A stretch of DNA of 64,000 bases from Xenorhabdus eapokensis (GCF_001908105.1 NZ_MKGQ01000001.1:284990-348989), one strand, 5' to 3'; shown: positions 1 to 13,709, counted from the stretch's first letter. Program-made: numbers and translations. Notes: generated by a model from the sequence alone, not told the origin.

Positions 1-283
1 TCGGTCCGTTGGGTGATTTGTGATTTTTCGCAATTGATCAGATCGCAAAAACCGGACTGAGTTCCCTCCAAGTGATCTATTATTTTGAAATCTTATTTAC
101 TTGCATGGAGATAGTTTAAATATATTCCACAGAGCTATTTTAACACCTACTCTGTATGCTAGTATGTCGGGCGAGTTAGGGCAAATGTACCAGATACATT
201 TTGGAAATGTGACCTTAAATCTGTACACATCTTGCGGAGTGAAGCAAGGATTTGTTTCTAACGTACTGATTAATAATAAATTT

Positions 284-330
284 GGTTTAATGCACGTGAT
301 CTTTCGTGTGGGTCACCACTGTATATAAGG
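284..330 (+). promoter_or_regulatory. thrS translational operator (threonyl-tRNA mimic) and ribosome binding site
   Basis: The bases just before thrS can fold as a stem: GGT at 284-286 with ACC near 316, and GCACG at 292-296 with CGTGT at 305-309, leaving CGT in the loop region. A TAAGG ribosome site at 326-330 follows. In E. coli this position holds the operator where ThrRS binds its own mRNA through an anticodon-like arm. The fold here is my reading by eye. Bases 1-283 hold the rest of the leader and presumably the promoter; I see no convincing gene there. Confidence 0.55.
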
Positions 331-337
331 ATTTTAA

Positions 338-2266
338 ATGCCTGTAATTACTCTTCCTGATGGTAGTCAACGTCAATTTGATCATGCTGTTTCCGTAATG
401 GATGTGGCTCGTGATATCGGTGCTGGTTTGGCAAAAGCATGTATCGCTGGTCGTGTTAATGGTGAATTGGTTGATGCTTGTGAATTAATTGAGACTGATG
501 CCAATCTTGCTATTATCACCAACAAGAATGAAGAAGGTTTGGAAATTATCCGCCATTCATGTGCACATTTGTTGGGCCATGCCATTCAGCAGTTGTGGCC
601 TGATACGAAAATGGCTATCGGTCCTGTTATTGACAATGGTTTCTACTATGACGTTGATTTAGACCGCTCTTTGACGCAGGAAGATATCGAGCTGCTTGAA
701 AAACGTATGCTGGAACTTGCTAAAAAAGACTACGATGTCATCAAGAAAAGGGTTGGCTGGCAAGAAGCGCGTGACACATTTGCGGCTCGTGGTGAAGAGT
801 ATAAAATTCAGATTTTGGATGAAAATATTAGTCGTGATGATCGTCCAGGTCTGTATCACCATGAAGAATACGTTGATATGTGCCGCGGGCCGCATGTTCC
901 TAATATGCGTTTCTGCCATCACTTTAAACTGCAAAAAGTGGCAGGGGCATACTGGCGCGGCAATAGTGACAACAAAATGTTGCAGCGTATTTATGGTACA
1001 GCATGGGCGGATAAGAAACAGCTTAATGCCTATTTACAACGTTTGGAAGAAGCAGCAAAACGCGATCACCGTAAAATTGGTAAGCAGCTTGACCTGTATC
1101 ATATGCAGGAAGAAGCACCAGGCATGGCGTTTTGGCATAATGATGGCTGGACAATTTTCCGTGAATTAGAAACTTTCGTCCGCATGAAGCTCAAAGAGTA
1201 CCAGTACCAGGAAGTAAAAGGCCCGTTCATGATGGATCGTATTCTGTGGGAAAAAACAGGGCACTGGGAAAACTATAAAGAAAATATGTTCACAACTTCA
1301 TCGGAAAACCGCGAGTATTGTGTAAAACCGATGAACTGCCCTGGTCATGTTCAGATTTTTAACCAAGGATTGAAATCCTATCGTGACTTGCCGTTGCGTA
1401 TGGCTGAATTTGGTAGCTGTCATCGTAACGAACCATCGGGCGCGTTACATGGTTTGATGCGTGTACGTGGCTTTACTCAAGATGATGCCCATATCTTCTG
1501 TACTGAAGATCAAATCCTTCAAGAAGTCAGTAGCTGTATCAAAATGATTTACGATGTGTATAGCACATTTGGCTTTGAGAAGATTGTTGTTAAATTATCA
1601 ACTCGCCCAGAAAAACGTATTGGTACGGAAAAACAATGGGATGAAGCAGAAGCTGATCTTGCTGAAGCATTAACCCGAAACGGTATTGAATTTGAATACC
1701 AGCCGGGCGAAGGGGCATTTTATGGCCCTAAAATTGAATTTACCCTATATGATTGTTTGGATCGTGCGTGGCAATGTGGTACTGTGCAACTCGATTTTTC
1801 ACTACCAGCACGCTTGAACGCGTCATATGTAGGTGAAAATAACGAACGTAAGATTCCTGTCATGATTCACCGCGCGGTTCTGGGATCGCTAGAACGGTTT
1901 ATCGGTATCCTGACAGAAGAGTATGCTGGGTTTTTCCCAACATGGTTGGCACCTCAGCAGGTCGTTGTTATGAATATTACTGATGGCCAGTCAGATTATG
2001 TACAGGAATTGGTTAAAAAATTGCAAGATGCAGGCATTCGTGCAAAAGCAGACTTGAGAAACGAGAAGATTGGTTTTAAAATCCGTGAACACACTCTGCG
2101 TCGTGTGCCTTACATGCTTGTTTGTGGTGATAAAGAAGTCGAATCAGGAAAAGTATCCGTTCGTACTCGCCGCGGCAAAGATTTAGGTAGCATTGTTGTC
2201 AGCGAGTTTACAGAAAAACTGCTGACAGAAATACGCAGTCGTAATCTTCGTCAATTGGAGGAATAA
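338..2266 (+). CDS. thrS: threonine--tRNA ligase
   Basis: Charges tRNA-Thr with threonine in the cytoplasm and edits mischarged serine. The protein has 642 residues, equal to E. coli ThrRS. An N-terminal TGS domain (about 1-62) is followed by the editing domain with the HxxxH pair at H73 and H77, then the class II core with MNCPGH (zinc cysteine), the motif 2 region around [15 protein letters not shown], the zinc histidine in DDAHIF, and [12 protein letters not shown] near motif 3. An anticodon-binding domain ends the protein. The ATG at 338 follows TAAGG. The infC start codon lies 4 bases after the stop. Expression is probably autoregulated through the leader operator. Confidence 0.97.
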   Translation: MPVITLPDGSQRQFDHAVSVMDVARDIGAGLAKACIAGRVNGELVDACELIETDANLAIITNKNEEGLEIIRHSCAHLLGHAIQQLWPDTKMAIGPVIDNGFYYDVDLDRSLTQEDIELLEKRMLELAKKDYDVIKKRVGWQEARDTFAARGEEYKIQILDENISRDDRPGLYHHEEYVDMCRGPHVPNMRFCHHFKLQKVAGAYWRGNSDNKMLQRIYGTAWADKKQLNAYLQRLEEAAKRDHRKIGKQLDLYHMQEEAPGMAFWHNDGWTIFRELETFVRMKLKEYQYQEVKGPFMMDRILWEKTGHWENYKENMFTTSSENREYCVKPMNCPGHVQIFNQGLKSYRDLPLRMAEFGSCHRNEPSGALHGLMRVRGFTQDDAHIFCTEDQILQEVSSCIKMIYDVYSTFGFEKIVVKLSTRPEKRIGTEKQWDEAEADLAEALTRNGIEFEYQPGEGAFYGPKIEFTLYDCLDRAWQCGTVQLDFSLPARLNASYVGENNERKIPVMIHRAVLGSLERFIGILTEEYAGFFPTWLAPQQVVVMNITDGQSDYVQELVKKLQDAGIRAKADLRNEKIGFKIREHTLRRVPYMLVCGDKEVESGKVSVRTRRGKDLGSIVVSEFTEKLLTEIRSRNLRQLEE

Positions 2267-2809
<543 letters not shown>

Positions 2810-2882
2810 TCAGGCAAACAAGTAATGGGTTCCGGTTAATTTTGGCTGGAATCTATTCGCCTTACTAGTTCGTTGTAATTAA

Positions 2883-3101
<219 letters not shown>

Positions 3102-3134
3102 GCAATTTTTTAGATTAGAACTCAGAGACGATAG

Positions 3135-3500
<366 letters not shown>

Positions 3501-3508
3501 GTCAGGTT

Positions 3509-3534
3509 AAAAGAGGGAGCTTGCTCCCTCTTTT
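3509..3534 (+). terminator. terminator after rplT
   Basis: Inverted repeat AAAAGAGGGAGC / GCTCCCTCTTTT with a tight loop, running into TTTTACTTTT. Classical intrinsic terminator placed 8 bases after the rplT stop. Confidence 0.85.
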
Positions 3535-3607
3535 ACTTTTTTCCAAAATGTGGCTTACTGTTGATCAAATGATGATCAGCAAAAGGAATGCAGGAGAAAG
3601 AACACAA

Positions 3608-3655
3608 ATGATAAAGTTAGTCTTTTTTCGTTTCTTTTTTTACTTTAACACCTGA
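3608..3655 (+). CDS. pheM: pheST operon leader peptide
   Basis: Fifteen-codon reading frame giving MIKLVFFRFFFYFNT, with six phenylalanines. A GGAG ribosome site lies about 12 bases before the ATG. It matches the E. coli PheM leader (14 residues, [14 protein letters not shown]) in its RFFFYF core and in position. Ribosome stalling at the Phe codons when charged tRNA-Phe is scarce would prevent formation of the downstream attenuator and raise pheST transcription. Confidence 0.9.
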   Translation: MIKLVFFRFFFYFNT

Positions 3656-3701
3656 GATCAGGGGGCTTCGCGCGTAAGAAAAGAAACGAAAAATAGCGCT
3701 T

Positions 3702-3727
3702 GAGCCTCCAGTGTGGAGGCTTTTTTA
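3702..3727 (+). terminator. pheST attenuator
   Basis: Stem AGCCTCCA at 3703-3710 with TGGAGGCT at 3714-3721, followed by a T-rich tract. It lies 47 bases after the pheM stop and 84 bases before pheS, where the E. coli pheST attenuator lies. Confidence 0.85.
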
Positions 3728-3766
3728 TTTTTATGGCCTCGTTAGTCGAATAACATGAGGACATAG

Positions 3767-4795
<1,029 letters not shown>

Positions 4796-4809
4796 GGCGG
4801 GTATATCAC

Positions 4810-7197
4810 ATGAAATTCAGTGAACTCTGGTTACGCGAGTGGGCAAACCCAGCCATTAATAGTGAAGCATTGTCTGATCAAATCACCATGGCTGGTTTGG
4901 AAGTTGATGGTGTTGAAAAAGTGGCAGGTCAATTCCACGGTGTATTTGTTGGTGAAGTTGTTGAATGTGGACAACATCCAAATGCAGATAAATTACGTGT
5001 CACAAAAGTTAATATCGGCGGCGAACGTCTGCTGGATATTGTTTGTGGCGCACCTAATTGTCGTCAAGGGCTTCGTGTTGCTGTCGCTACAATCGGCGCT
5101 GTGCTGCCGGGTGATTTTAAAATTAAACCGGCTAAATTGCGTGGTGAGTCGTCAGAAGGCATGTTGTGTTCGTTTTCTGAACTAGGTATTTCTGACGATC
5201 ATGATGGCATTATTGAACTGCCAGCAGATGCGCCAATTGGTGTTGATCTGCGTGATTACATGAAATTAGATGATAACGCGATCGAAATCAGCATTACACC
5301 AAACCGTGCTGACTGCCTGAGTATCATGGGGGTTGCCCGTGACGTTGCGGTTATCAATAAATTGTCCATGACAGAACCGCAAATTGAAGCGGTTAAATCA
5401 ACTACAGATGCAACATTCCCTATTCGTGTTGATGCTCCTGAAGCCTGCCCACGTTATATGGGGCGCGTGATCAAGAATGTGAACGTCAAGGCAACTACTC
5501 CATTGTGGATGCGCGAAAAATTGCGTCGGGGTGGAGTTCGTTCTATTGATCCGGTTGTTGATATCACCAATTATGTTTTACTCGAATTGGGCCAGCCATT
5601 GCATGCGTTCGATTTAGAACGTTTGCAGGGTTCAATTATTGTGCGTTTTGCTGAACAAGATGAAAAACTCACTCTGTTGGATGGCAATGAAGTAGAACTT
5701 TCTGCTGAGACACTGGTTATTTCTGATGAAAAGCAAACACTTGCTATAGCGGGTATTTTTGGCGGGGAATATTCTGGTGTTAATGCTGAAACTCAGCATA
5801 TTATGCTAGAGTGCGCGTTTTTTGCACCACTGGCGATTACTGGCCGTGCTCGCCGTTATGGTCTGCATACCGATGCTTCTCACCGTTTTGAACGTGGTGT
5901 TGATCCACAGCTTCAGCACAAAGCGATGGAATATGCCACTCAGTTGTTGATCGACATTTGTGGGGGAGAAGCAGGAGAAATCGTTGATGTTGCTAGCGAA
6001 TCTCACTTACCAAAGTCAGCAACGATTACGCTTAACCGCGATAAATTGGATCGTTTGATTGGTCATCATATTACTGATGAACAAGTAACAGATATCCTGA
6101 CGCGTTTAGGCTGCCAGGTAACAGTTCAGGATGGTAGCTGGCAAGCTGTTGCACCTAGCTGGCGTTTTGATATGCAAATCGAGGAAGATCTTGTTGAAGA
6201 GGTCGCTCGTATTTACGGTTATAACAACATTCCTGACGTCCCAGTGCGTGCAGATCTGATTATGACTTCACATCGTGAAGCTGATTTGCCATTGAAACGG
6301 GTTAAAACAATGCTGGTGGACAGAGGTTATCAAGAAGCGATTACTTACAGCTTCGTTGATCCCAAAGTTCAGAAATATCTTCATCCACAGGAAGAAGCAT
6401 TGATCTTGCCTAATCCGATATCGGCGGATATGTCTGCAATGCGTTTGTCCTTGTTGACAGGATTATTGACCACTGTTGCCTATAACCAAAACCGTCAACA
6501 AAACCGTGTTCGTTTATTCGAAACAGGGTTACGTTTTGTGCCGGATGCCAATGCGGAACATGGAATTCGTCAGGAATTAATGCTCGGCGGTGTTATTGCA
6601 GGAAATCGGTTCGAAGAGCACTGGTCGATTGAAAAACAAGCAGTTGATTTCTTTGATTTGAAGGGTGATTTAGAATCTGTTTTAGAACTGACAGGTAAAC
6701 TATCTAACATTTCCTTTAAGGCAGAAGAACATCCTGCTTTACATCCTGGGCAAAGTGCTGGGATTTATCTGGAAAATAATTACATTGGTTATATCGGTGT
6801 TGTTCATCCAGAACTGGAGCGTAAACTTGACTTAAACGGCCGTACCGTGGTATTCGAGTTGTTATGGACTGGTCTGGTAAACTGCGTGATCCCTGAGATG
6901 AAAGAAGTTTCTCGCTTCCCATCTAACCGCCGCGATATCGCCATCGTTGTGCCTGAAAATGTAGCCGCAGAAGATGTTCTGGCTGAATGTAAGAAAGTTG
7001 GCGTAAATCATATAGTTGGCATAAACTTATTTGACGTGTATTGTGGTAAAGGTGTCGCGGAAGGCTACAAGAGCCTTGCTATTAGCTTAATCTTGCAGGA
7101 TACCATTCGTACACTGGAAGAAGAAGAAATTGCTGTGGCTGTCAACAAATGCGTTGCTGCATTAGAACAGCGATTCCAAGCATCCTTGAGGGACTGA
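4810..7197 (+). CDS. pheT: phenylalanine--tRNA ligase beta subunit
   Basis: Large PheRS subunit; carries editing of mischarged Tyr-tRNA-Phe and tRNA binding. The 795 residues equal the E. coli length. The N-terminal tRNA-binding (EMAP-like) domain includes [12 protein letters not shown]3/B4 (editing) and B5 domains follow, and the C-terminal ferredoxin-fold anticodon-binding domain begins near [13 protein letters not shown]. ihfA starts 4 bases after the stop, so pheST-ihfA is likely cotranscribed as in E. coli. Confidence 0.97.
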   Translation: MKFSELWLREWANPAINSEALSDQITMAGLEVDGVEKVAGQFHGVFVGEVVECGQHPNADKLRVTKVNIGGERLLDIVCGAPNCRQGLRVAVATIGAVLPGDFKIKPAKLRGESSEGMLCSFSELGISDDHDGIIELPADAPIGVDLRDYMKLDDNAIEISITPNRADCLSIMGVARDVAVINKLSMTEPQIEAVKSTTDATFPIRVDAPEACPRYMGRVIKNVNVKATTPLWMREKLRRGGVRSIDPVVDITNYVLLELGQPLHAFDLERLQGSIIVRFAEQDEKLTLLDGNEVELSAETLVISDEKQTLAIAGIFGGEYSGVNAETQHIMLECAFFAPLAITGRARRYGLHTDASHRFERGVDPQLQHKAMEYATQLLIDICGGEAGEIVDVASESHLPKSATITLNRDKLDRLIGHHITDEQVTDILTRLGCQVTVQDGSWQAVAPSWRFDMQIEEDLVEEVARIYGYNNIPDVPVRADLIMTSHREADLPLKRVKTMLVDRGYQEAITYSFVDPKVQKYLHPQEEALILPNPISADMSAMRLSLLTGLLTTVAYNQNRQQNRVRLFETGLRFVPDANAEHGIRQELMLGGVIAGNRFEEHWSIEKQAVDFFDLKGDLESVLELTGKLSNISFKAEEHPALHPGQSAGIYLENNYIGYIGVVHPELERKLDLNGRTVVFELLWTGLVNCVIPEMKEVSRFPSNRRDIAIVVPENVAAEDVLAECKKVGVNHIVGINLFDVYCGKGVAEGYKSLAISLILQDTIRTLEEEEIAVAVNKCVAALEQRFQASLRD

Positions 7198-7201
7198 ACT
7201 T

Positions 7202-7498
7202 ATGGCGCTTACTAAAGCTGAAATGTCAGAAAATCTGTTTGAAAAACTGGGTATTAGCAAGCGTGATGCTAAAGATCTGGTAGAAATGTTCTTTGAAGAA
7301 GTTCGTCGTTCTTTGGAGAATGGGGAGCAAGTGAAATTATCTGGATTCGGCAACTTTGATTTGCGAGATAAAAATCAACGTCCAGGCCGTAATCCAAAAA
7401 CAGGTGAAGATATTCCGATTACGGCTCGCCGTGTTGTCACTTTTCGCCCCGGCCAAAAACTGAAAAACCGAGTGGAAAAGGCGTTACCCAAAGAATAA
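7202..7498 (+). CDS. ihfA: integration host factor alpha subunit
   Basis: IHF-alpha pairs with IHF-beta (encoded elsewhere) to bind and sharply bend DNA. The 98 residues start [20 protein letters not shown] and contain the DNA-binding beta-arm with [12 protein letters not shown], typical of the HU/IHF family. It starts 4 bases after pheT and is closed by a strong terminator. Confidence 0.97.
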   Translation: MALTKAEMSENLFEKLGISKRDAKDLVEMFFEEVRRSLENGEQVKLSGFGNFDLRDKNQRPGRNPKTGEDIPITARRVVTFRPGQKLKNRVEKALPKE

Positions 7499-7504
7499 CT
7501 ACAT

Positions 7505-7531
7505 AAAAAGGCCGCATTTTGCGGTCTTTTT
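7505..7531 (+). terminator. terminator after ihfA
   Basis: Stem AAAAAGGCCGCA with TGCGGTCTTTTT and a 3-base loop, ending in a T run. It separates the pheST-ihfA unit from btuCD. Confidence 0.85.
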
Positions 7532-7581
7532 CTTATCTTTTATATTTATTTGCTCAGTGGAAAGAGCATTTATTTCCTAAC

Positions 7582-8589
7582 ATGGCCTCACACATGCGCT
7601 CTGTTTATGAGTTGATCACCTATCAGAGAAAACGTAACCATCGGGTGATGGCGGTTTTGTCTGTCCTGTTCGTTATTTTGTTCATGTTGTCATTATGTGC
7701 CGGTGAAATTTGGTTTTGGCCTGATCAATGGTTATCGGAGCCTGCCCAGTTGTTTATTTGGCAGTTGAGATTGCCCAGAGCGATTGCAGTGATAGTGGTT
7801 GGTGCGAGCTTAACGCTGTCAGGGGCAATTATGCAGGCTCTGTTTGAAAACCCGTTGGCAGAGCCAGGATTGCTTGGGATCAGTAATGGTGCTGGTGTTG
7901 TCGTGGTATGTTTAATACTTATCTTTCATGGCATTGCGCCATTGTGGTTATTAAGTGCTGGTGCGGTATTTGGGGCATTTTTCATGACTGCAATTTTGCT
8001 GGGGTTTTCCAGAAAACATCAAATGACTAACGCTCGTCTGTTATTGATTGGTGTTGCATTTGGTGTGATCTTTGGCGCCTTGATGACATGGATGGTCTAT
8101 TTCAGTACCAGTTTAGATCTCCGTCAATTGATGTATTGGATGATGGGAAGTTTCAGTGGTGTTGATTGGCGCCAAAAATGGCTGATTGTTGTATTGTTCC
8201 CCGCTATTTTATGGTTAAGCAGCAAAGGCAACATTTTGAATTATCTCTCTCTTGGGGAATTACAGGCTCGGCAATTAGGTGTGTCTCACCATAAATGGCG
8301 TAATGTGTTTGTATTGGTAATCGGATTATTAGTTGGTTTGAGTGTTGCCCTTGCGGGAGCGATCAGTTTTATCGGTTTGGTTATTCCCCATATCTTAAGA
8401 TTGATTGGCTTGACTGATTATAAAGCATTACTTCCGGCCAGTGCATTGGCTGGAGGCAGTGGTTTACTGTTGGCAGATTTAGTTTCCCGTTTGTCATTAT
8501 CTCATGCAGAAGTGCCAATCGGGGTTGTCACGGTAACCTTAGGTTCACCAATTTTTATATGGCTTTTATTAAGAACACGTCATTATTAA
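7582..8589 (+). CDS. btuC: vitamin B12 ABC transporter permease
   Basis: Inner-membrane permease of BtuCDF; two copies form the channel that takes cobalamin from BtuF into the cytoplasm. From the ATG at 7582 it has 335 residues (E. coli 326). About ten membrane helices are visible, with conserved stretches [20 protein letters not shown] and [16 protein letters not shown], the latter contacting the ATPase. A longer frame from a TTG at 7519 was rejected because it lies inside the ihfA terminator; an ATG at 7594 is also possible. btuD follows after 48 bases. The btuE gene found between btuC and btuD in E. coli is absent. Confidence 0.93.
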   Translation: MASHMRSVYELITYQRKRNHRVMAVLSVLFVILFMLSLCAGEIWFWPDQWLSEPAQLFIWQLRLPRAIAVIVVGASLTLSGAIMQALFENPLAEPGLLGISNGAGVVVVCLILIFHGIAPLWLLSAGAVFGAFFMTAILLGFSRKHQMTNARLLLIGVAFGVIFGALMTWMVYFSTSLDLRQLMYWMMGSFSGVDWRQKWLIVVLFPAILWLSSKGNILNYLSLGELQARQLGVSHHKWRNVFVLVIGLLVGLSVALAGAISFIGLVIPHILRLIGLTDYKALLPASALAGGSGLLLADLVSRLSLSHAEVPIGVVTVTLGSPIFIWLLLRTRHY

Positions 8590-8637
8590 GAAATACCGTT
8601 TTGCTTGTTAATGCAGATAAGGAGATGGGGGCAAAAC

Positions 8638-9405
8638 ATGATCGGTCAGCCGATTTTGGAACTGGATAATGTGAATGTAAACAATAGATTAATTTCACTG
8701 TCTGAATCTGTTACGGCAGGAAAACAAATTCATCTGGTGGGGCTCAATGGTTCAGGGAAAAGTACACTGCTTGCCGCAATTGCGGGTGTTTTATCCTATA
8801 GCGGTACTATTTGCTTGCATGGTCGGAACTTGCAGGATTACCGCCAGCACGAATTGGCAAAGCGCCGAGCCTGGTTCTCCCAATCTTCTTCTGTTCCTGT
8901 CATGCCGGTTTTTCAATACTTAGATATGTTCCGCCCTGAATGTGCGCCTTTAGCTCAAAGTGAACATGTGTTGTATGAACTTTGCCAGCAAATGAAACTT
9001 CTGCCATTGCTTTCTTCGTCAATTGGTCAACTCTCCGGCGGAGAGTGGCAGCGGGTCAGATTGGCAGGCACGTTTTTTCAGATATGGCCGGAGCTGAATC
9101 CTGATGGGAGTTTACTCTTACTTGATGAGCCGACAAATAATTTAGATATCACCCAACAAGCTATTTTAGATAAGTTAACAAAAAGATTTTGTGCATTGGG
9201 GGGAACCGTATTATTGAGTAGTCATGATCTTAACCATACATATGAACAAGCGACAGAAGTATGGTTGCTCTTGCATGGAAGATTGTTAGTATCAGGTCTG
9301 CCACAGAATGTAATGACAGAACGAAATTTGTCAGAAGTTTTTGAGGCCAATATTGGACATATCAGAAATGCCAGCTATAAATTATGGAGGGTCAGCCACG
9401 TGTAG
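8638..9405 (+). CDS. btuD: vitamin B12 ABC transporter ATP-binding protein
   Basis: ATPase that powers cobalamin import with BtuC. The sequence shows Walker A GLNGSGKST, signature LSGGEWQRVRLA, Walker B SLLLLDEPTNNLD and the switch histidine in SSHDLNHT. From the ATG at 8638 it has 255 residues (E. coli 249), beginning MIGQPILELDNVNV. The start is preceded by AAGGAG (8619-8624) and a G-rich stretch; upstream TTG and ATG codons give non-homologous extensions. Confidence 0.93.
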   Translation: MIGQPILELDNVNVNNRLISLSESVTAGKQIHLVGLNGSGKSTLLAAIAGVLSYSGTICLHGRNLQDYRQHELAKRRAWFSQSSSVPVMPVFQYLDMFRPECAPLAQSEHVLYELCQQMKLLPLLSSSIGQLSGGEWQRVRLAGTFFQIWPELNPDGSLLLLDEPTNNLDITQQAILDKLTKRFCALGGTVLLSSHDLNHTYEQATEVWLLLHGRLLVSGLPQNVMTERNLSEVFEANIGHIRNASYKLWRVSHV

Positions 9406-9480
9406 TTCTCGTAAGCAAATCCACCATAATCATTGCTTGCTATCTACTTTTGGTGTTTGGTTGACCATAATTTGTTTTAC

Positions 9481-9514
9481 GTTGATGTTTTGTTAAAGAA
9501 CCATCATCTAAAAT
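9481..9514 (+). promoter_or_regulatory. candidate PhoP box and -10 element of the arn operon
   Basis: GTTGA (9481-9485) and GTTAA (9492-9496) form a direct repeat with an 11-base period, each one base off the PhoP half-site GTTTA. The repeat ends 12 bases before a TAAAAT -10 element (9509-9514), the usual geometry of PhoP-activated promoters. arnB starts 46 bases further on. In Photorhabdus the equivalent pbgPE operon is known to depend on PhoP. The site itself is my inference. Confidence 0.42.
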
Positions 9515-9559
9515 TGATCAATTATAACACAATTAGGATATACAAGGCATAAGGCGGTT

Positions 9560-10705
9560 ATGGATAGTTTTTTGCCATTTTCTCGTCCTGCAATTGGCAG
9601 TGAAGAGATTGAAGCGATAGAGAAAGTTCTACACTCAGGTTGGATTACGACAGGCCCACAAAACCATCAGTTAGAGCAAGATTTTTCTCTTATGTTTGGA
9701 TGCAAACATGCTATTGCTCTATGTTCTGCTACGGCGGGAATGCATTTGGCTTTGTTGGCGTTAGGCATAGGCCCAGGTGATGAAGTTGTTACGCCTTCCC
9801 AAACTTGGGTTTCCACTATCAATATGATTTGTTTGTTAGGCGCTGAACCTGTCATGGTTGATGTTGACCGTGATACGTTGATGGTCAGTGCAGAAACAAT
9901 CAAAAAAGCGATTACTCCCAAAACCAAAGCAATTATTCCCGTCCATTATGCGGGAGCGCCTTGTGACCTTGACGCTCTTCGCGCTGTCGCTCAAAAAGCC
10001 AATATTCCCTTGATTGAAGATGCAGCCCATGCTGTCGGCACCCGTTATAAGAATGAATGGGTCGGAGAGCGAGGTACTGCAATCTTTTCTTTTCATGCCA
10101 TTAAAAACATGACCTGTGCAGAAGGTGGCATGTTCGTTACCGATGATGATGAGCTTGCCCAACGGGTTCGTTGTTTAAAATTTCATGGTTTAGCTGTCGA
10201 TGCTTTTGATAGACAAATTCAGGGTAGGAAACCCCAAGCGGAAGTGATTGAGCCGGGTTTTAAATACAACCTATCAGACATTCATGCAGCAATGGCAGTT
10301 GTGCAACTAGGCAAACTGGCATCAATGAATGAACGTCGTCGGGAGTTGGTGGCTCGCTATGCTGATGCTTTTATTGATTCACCATTGCAAATGCTGAAAG
10401 TTCCCGAATATGCGCATTTGCATTCCCATCACCTTTTTATGGTACGTGTTGACAAAAATCTCTGTGGTATTGACCGCGATACTTTTATGGCACGCTTAAA
10501 GGACAGAAATATTGGCACAGGTTTGCATTTTAGAGCCGCGCACACACAAAAATATTATCGTGAGCGTTATCCACAACTTTCCCTGCCTGTATCTGAGTGG
10601 AATTCGTCAACGCTTTGTTCATTACCGCTTTTTCCAGATATGAGCAATGACGATGTAGATCGTGTCGTAAATGTGATAACTGAAATTCTTTCGGAGCGTA
10701 AGTAA
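9560..10705 (+). CDS. arnB: UDP-4-amino-4-deoxy-L-arabinose--oxoglutarate aminotransferase
   Basis: PLP enzyme that transfers an amino group from glutamate to UDP-4-keto-pentose, giving UDP-L-Ara4N, the sugar later put on lipid A. The 381 residues fit the DegT/DnrJ/EryC1 family. Visible are EDAAHAVG (the PLP-contacting aspartate) and [14 protein letters not shown] with the Schiff-base lysine at K182. The ATG is preceded by AAGGCGG. First gene of the arnBCADTEF operon; arnC starts on the base directly after its stop. Confidence 0.96.
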   Translation: MDSFLPFSRPAIGSEEIEAIEKVLHSGWITTGPQNHQLEQDFSLMFGCKHAIALCSATAGMHLALLALGIGPGDEVVTPSQTWVSTINMICLLGAEPVMVDVDRDTLMVSAETIKKAITPKTKAIIPVHYAGAPCDLDALRAVAQKANIPLIEDAAHAVGTRYKNEWVGERGTAIFSFHAIKNMTCAEGGMFVTDDDELAQRVRCLKFHGLAVDAFDRQIQGRKPQAEVIEPGFKYNLSDIHAAMAVVQLGKLASMNERRRELVARYADAFIDSPLQMLKVPEYAHLHSHHLFMVRVDKNLCGIDRDTFMARLKDRNIGTGLHFRAAHTQKYYRERYPQLSLPVSEWNSSTLCSLPLFPDMSNDDVDRVVNVITEILSERK

Positions 10706-11683
10706 GTGACATTTGAGAAGATCAAAAAAGTTTCAGTCGTTATTCCTGTTTACAACGAAGAAGAAAGTTTACCCCAGTTACTGGAAAGAACTCTCGCAGC
10801 GTGCCAAAAATTAGAACAGAAATACGAATTAATCTTGGTCGATGATGGCAGCCATGATAGTTCTGCCGAGATCTTAACTCAGGCGGCTGAATCTCCAAAA
10901 AATCATGTGATTGCGATTTTACTTAACCGTAATTATGGACAACATTCAGCAATTATGGCTGGTTTCCATCAAGCTGATGGTGATCTGGTTATTACACTGG
11001 ATGCTGATTTACAAAACCCACCAGAAGAGATCCCCCGTTTGGTTAAAACGGCAGAAGAAGGATATGACGTTGTGGGTACACGTCGTATTCATCGTCAGGA
11101 TTCTTGGTTCCGTAAAACTGCGTCTAAGATAATCAATGCGATGATAACCAAGGCGACGGGACGTTCAATGGGCGATTATGGTTGTATGTTGCGCGCCTAT
11201 CGACGTCACATTGTATGCGCGATGCTGCAATGCCATGAACGCAGTACGTTTATTCCCATCCTTGCCAACACCTTTGCACGTAAAACAATAGAAATTGATG
11301 TAGCCCATGCCGAGCGTGAGTTTGGCGACTCCAAATACAGTTTTATGAAACTGATAAACCTGATGTATGACCTTCTGACGTGCTTAACAACTGCACCATT
11401 GCGGTTATTAAGTGTCGCGGGAAGTATCATTGCCATAGCAGGTTTTTTATTGGCGGTGTTATTGATTGTTCTACGCCTTATATTTGGTTCAATGTGGGCT
11501 GCTGAAGGGGTGTTTACCCTGTTTGCTATTCTTTTCATGTTCATCGGAGCACAGTTTGTCGCCATGGGGCTGTTGGGTGAATACATTGGTCGAATATATA
11601 ACGATGTCCGTGCTCGTCCGCGCTATTTTATTCAAAAAGTGGTCGGAGTTAAGAAGACTAACGATAATCAGGAAGAAAGCTAA
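10706..11683 (+). CDS. arnC: undecaprenyl-phosphate 4-deoxy-4-formamido-L-arabinose transferase
   Basis: Membrane-anchored GT2 glycosyltransferase that moves formylated Ara4N from UDP to undecaprenyl phosphate. The 325 residues begin [19 protein letters not shown], with the DAD-type metal motif in [13 protein letters not shown] and two C-terminal transmembrane segments (about 235-300). The start codon is GTG, immediately adjacent to the arnB stop, which suggests translational coupling. The stop overlaps the arnA start by one base. Confidence 0.95.
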   Translation: MTFEKIKKVSVVIPVYNEEESLPQLLERTLAACQKLEQKYELILVDDGSHDSSAEILTQAAESPKNHVIAILLNRNYGQHSAIMAGFHQADGDLVITLDADLQNPPEEIPRLVKTAEEGYDVVGTRRIHRQDSWFRKTASKIINAMITKATGRSMGDYGCMLRAYRRHIVCAMLQCHERSTFIPILANTFARKTIEIDVAHAEREFGDSKYSFMKLINLMYDLLTCLTTAPLRLLSVAGSIIAIAGFLLAVLLIVLRLIFGSMWAAEGVFTLFAILFMFIGAQFVAMGLLGEYIGRIYNDVRARPRYFIQKVVGVKKTNDNQEES

Positions 11684-13668
11684 TGAAAGCAGTTATTTTT
11701 GCCTATCACGATATTGGTTGTGTCGGACTTAATGCATTAGTCAAAGCGGGTTTTGATGTTCAGGCTGTATTTACTCATACCGATGATCCCAATGAAAATC
11801 ATTTTTTCTCTTCTGTTGCACGTATTGGTGCTGATTTGGGTTTACCCGTGTTTGCGCCAGAAAATGTGAATCACCCGCTTTGGGTTGAGCGCATTCGTGA
11901 GATGAAGCCCGATGTCATTTTCTCTTTTTACTATCGCAATATGCTTAGTCAGGAAATTCTGTCACTGGCTGAAAAAGGGGCATTTAACCTTCATGGCTCT
12001 TTGCTACCGAAATATCGTGGTCGTGCTCCGGTTAACTGGGCAATACTCAATGGAGAGAGCGAAACCGGTGTAACATTACATAAAATGCTGGAAAAGCCGG
12101 ATGCGGGAGACATTATCGCGCAACAGTCTGTTCAGATAGCTGAAAATGATACTTCCTTAATAGTTCATGGAAAAATAGGCGAAGCGGCAGTTGAGCTATT
12201 GGATCATATTCTGCCGCAAATAAAATCAGGCCATTATCCATCAGTTCCACAGAATGAAAGTCAGGCAACTTATTTTGGCCGCCGCACCGCCGAAGAGGGT
12301 GAAATAGTGTGGAATAGGTCTGCCAAAGAGATTAATAACCTAGTCAGGGCAGTGACAGAGCCATATCCAGGAGCGTTTACTTTTCTTGGTGAGCGTAAGA
12401 TTACAATTTGGCGTTCACGGCCACTAAATCAATCCCACGGAAAACGCCCTGGAACCGTAATTTCGGCTGATCCATTTGTGATTGCTTGTGGTGATGGTGC
12501 ACTGGAAATTATCAGCGGACAAGGGGAGTCAGGGCTTTATGTACAAGGTAATCGATTAGCTCTTGAGATAGGCATTGTAGCTGGGGCTTATGTTGGCCCC
12601 AAAGCGACAACCCAAGTCAGTCGTCGTAAGCGTGTACTCATTTTGGGCGTCAATGGGTTCATTGGTAATCACCTGACTGAACGATTGTTGAGTGATGGCA
12701 ATTATGACATTTACGGGATGGACATTGGCTCTTCCGCCATTGAACGATTTATTGGCAATCCTCGCTTTCACTTCATCGAAGGTGATATCAGCATTCATAC
12801 CGAATGGATTGAATATCACATCAAAAAATGTGATGTCATCCTGCCATTAGTGGCAATTGCAACTCCGATTGAATATACCCGTAATCCTTTGCGAGTATTT
12901 GAACTGGATTTTGAAGAGAATCTTAAAATTGTCCGTTATTGTGTTAAGTACAATAAACGGATTATTTTCCCATCCACATCCGAGGTTTACGGTATGTGTG
13001 ATGATACAGAATTTGATGAAGATACTTCGCGTCTGATTGTGGGACCTATTAATAAACAGCGGTGGATCTATTCAGTTTCAAAACAATTACTTGATCGAGT
13101 CATTTGGGCATATGGCTCGCAAGAAAGTCTGAAATTTACCTTATTCCGCCCATTTAACTGGATGGGTCCAAGGCTGGATAACCTAAATTCAGCGCGTATT
13201 GGGAGTTCAAGAGCCATTACCCAATTAATTTTGAACTTGGTGGAAGGTTCTCCGATTAAACTGGTGGATGGAGGAGAGCAAAAACGCTGTTTTACGGATA
13301 TCCATGATGGTATTGAAGCACTGTTCAGGATCATCGAAAACCGGAATGGGTTATGCGATAACCAAATAATCAACATCGGTAATCCAACAAATGAAGCGAG
13401 CATTCGCCAGTTGGCTGAAATGCTATTAGCTAGCTTTGAGAAACATACATTGCGAGGGCATTTCCCCCCATTTGCTGGGTTCAAGAAAATTGAAAGCAGT
13501 AGTTATTACGGGCAAGGCTATCAGGATGTTGCCCACCGCAAACCCAGCATTAAAAACGCAGAGCGTCTGTTAGGTTGGAAACCCACTATTGATATGAAGC
13601 AAACCATTGATGAAACATTGGATTTTTTTCTGCGTGGAGCAGTTGAAGAATCCAAAGGAAAAAACTAA
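11683..13668 (+). CDS. arnA: bifunctional UDP-glucuronate decarboxylase / UDP-Ara4N formyltransferase
   Basis: Two-domain cytoplasmic enzyme of 661 residues (E. coli 660). The N-terminal formyltransferase (about 1-300) has [17 protein letters not shown] with the catalytic histidine; it formylates UDP-Ara4N. The C-terminal short-chain dehydrogenase (about 315-660) starts at [13 protein letters not shown], an NAD-binding GxxGxxG loop, and has STSEVYG in the active site; it oxidises and decarboxylates UDP-glucuronate, feeding ArnB. Third gene of the operon, joined to arnC through TAATG. Confidence 0.96.
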   Translation: MKAVIFAYHDIGCVGLNALVKAGFDVQAVFTHTDDPNENHFFSSVARIGADLGLPVFAPENVNHPLWVERIREMKPDVIFSFYYRNMLSQEILSLAEKGAFNLHGSLLPKYRGRAPVNWAILNGESETGVTLHKMLEKPDAGDIIAQQSVQIAENDTSLIVHGKIGEAAVELLDHILPQIKSGHYPSVPQNESQATYFGRRTAEEGEIVWNRSAKEINNLVRAVTEPYPGAFTFLGERKITIWRSRPLNQSHGKRPGTVISADPFVIACGDGALEIISGQGESGLYVQGNRLALEIGIVAGAYVGPKATTQVSRRKRVLILGVNGFIGNHLTERLLSDGNYDIYGMDIGSSAIERFIGNPRFHFIEGDISIHTEWIEYHIKKCDVILPLVAIATPIEYTRNPLRVFELDFEENLKIVRYCVKYNKRIIFPSTSEVYGMCDDTEFDEDTSRLIVGPINKQRWIYSVSKQLLDRVIWAYGSQESLKFTLFRPFNWMGPRLDNLNSARIGSSRAITQLILNLVEGSPIKLVDGGEQKRCFTDIHDGIEALFRIIENRNGLCDNQIINIGNPTNEASIRQLAEMLLASFEKHTLRGHFPPFAGFKKIESSSYYGQGYQDVAHRKPSIKNAERLLGWKPTIDMKQTIDETLDFFLRGAVEESKGKN

Positions 13669-13709
13669 AAAGTCAATTGGAAAACGAGGAAGAGAGCGGG
13701 AAGGGCGTA

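Noticed and set aside
101..328. 75-codon open frame before thrS
   Set aside because: It begins at a TTG, overlaps the thrS operator and has no recognisable protein character. Treated as leader sequence.
659..934. Open frames antisense to thrS and similar shadow frames inside other genes
   Set aside because: They are explained by codon structure of the strongly conserved gene on the other strand.
7519..7581. TTG start giving a longer BtuC
   Set aside because: The codon lies inside the ihfA terminator and the extra residues do not match BtuC.
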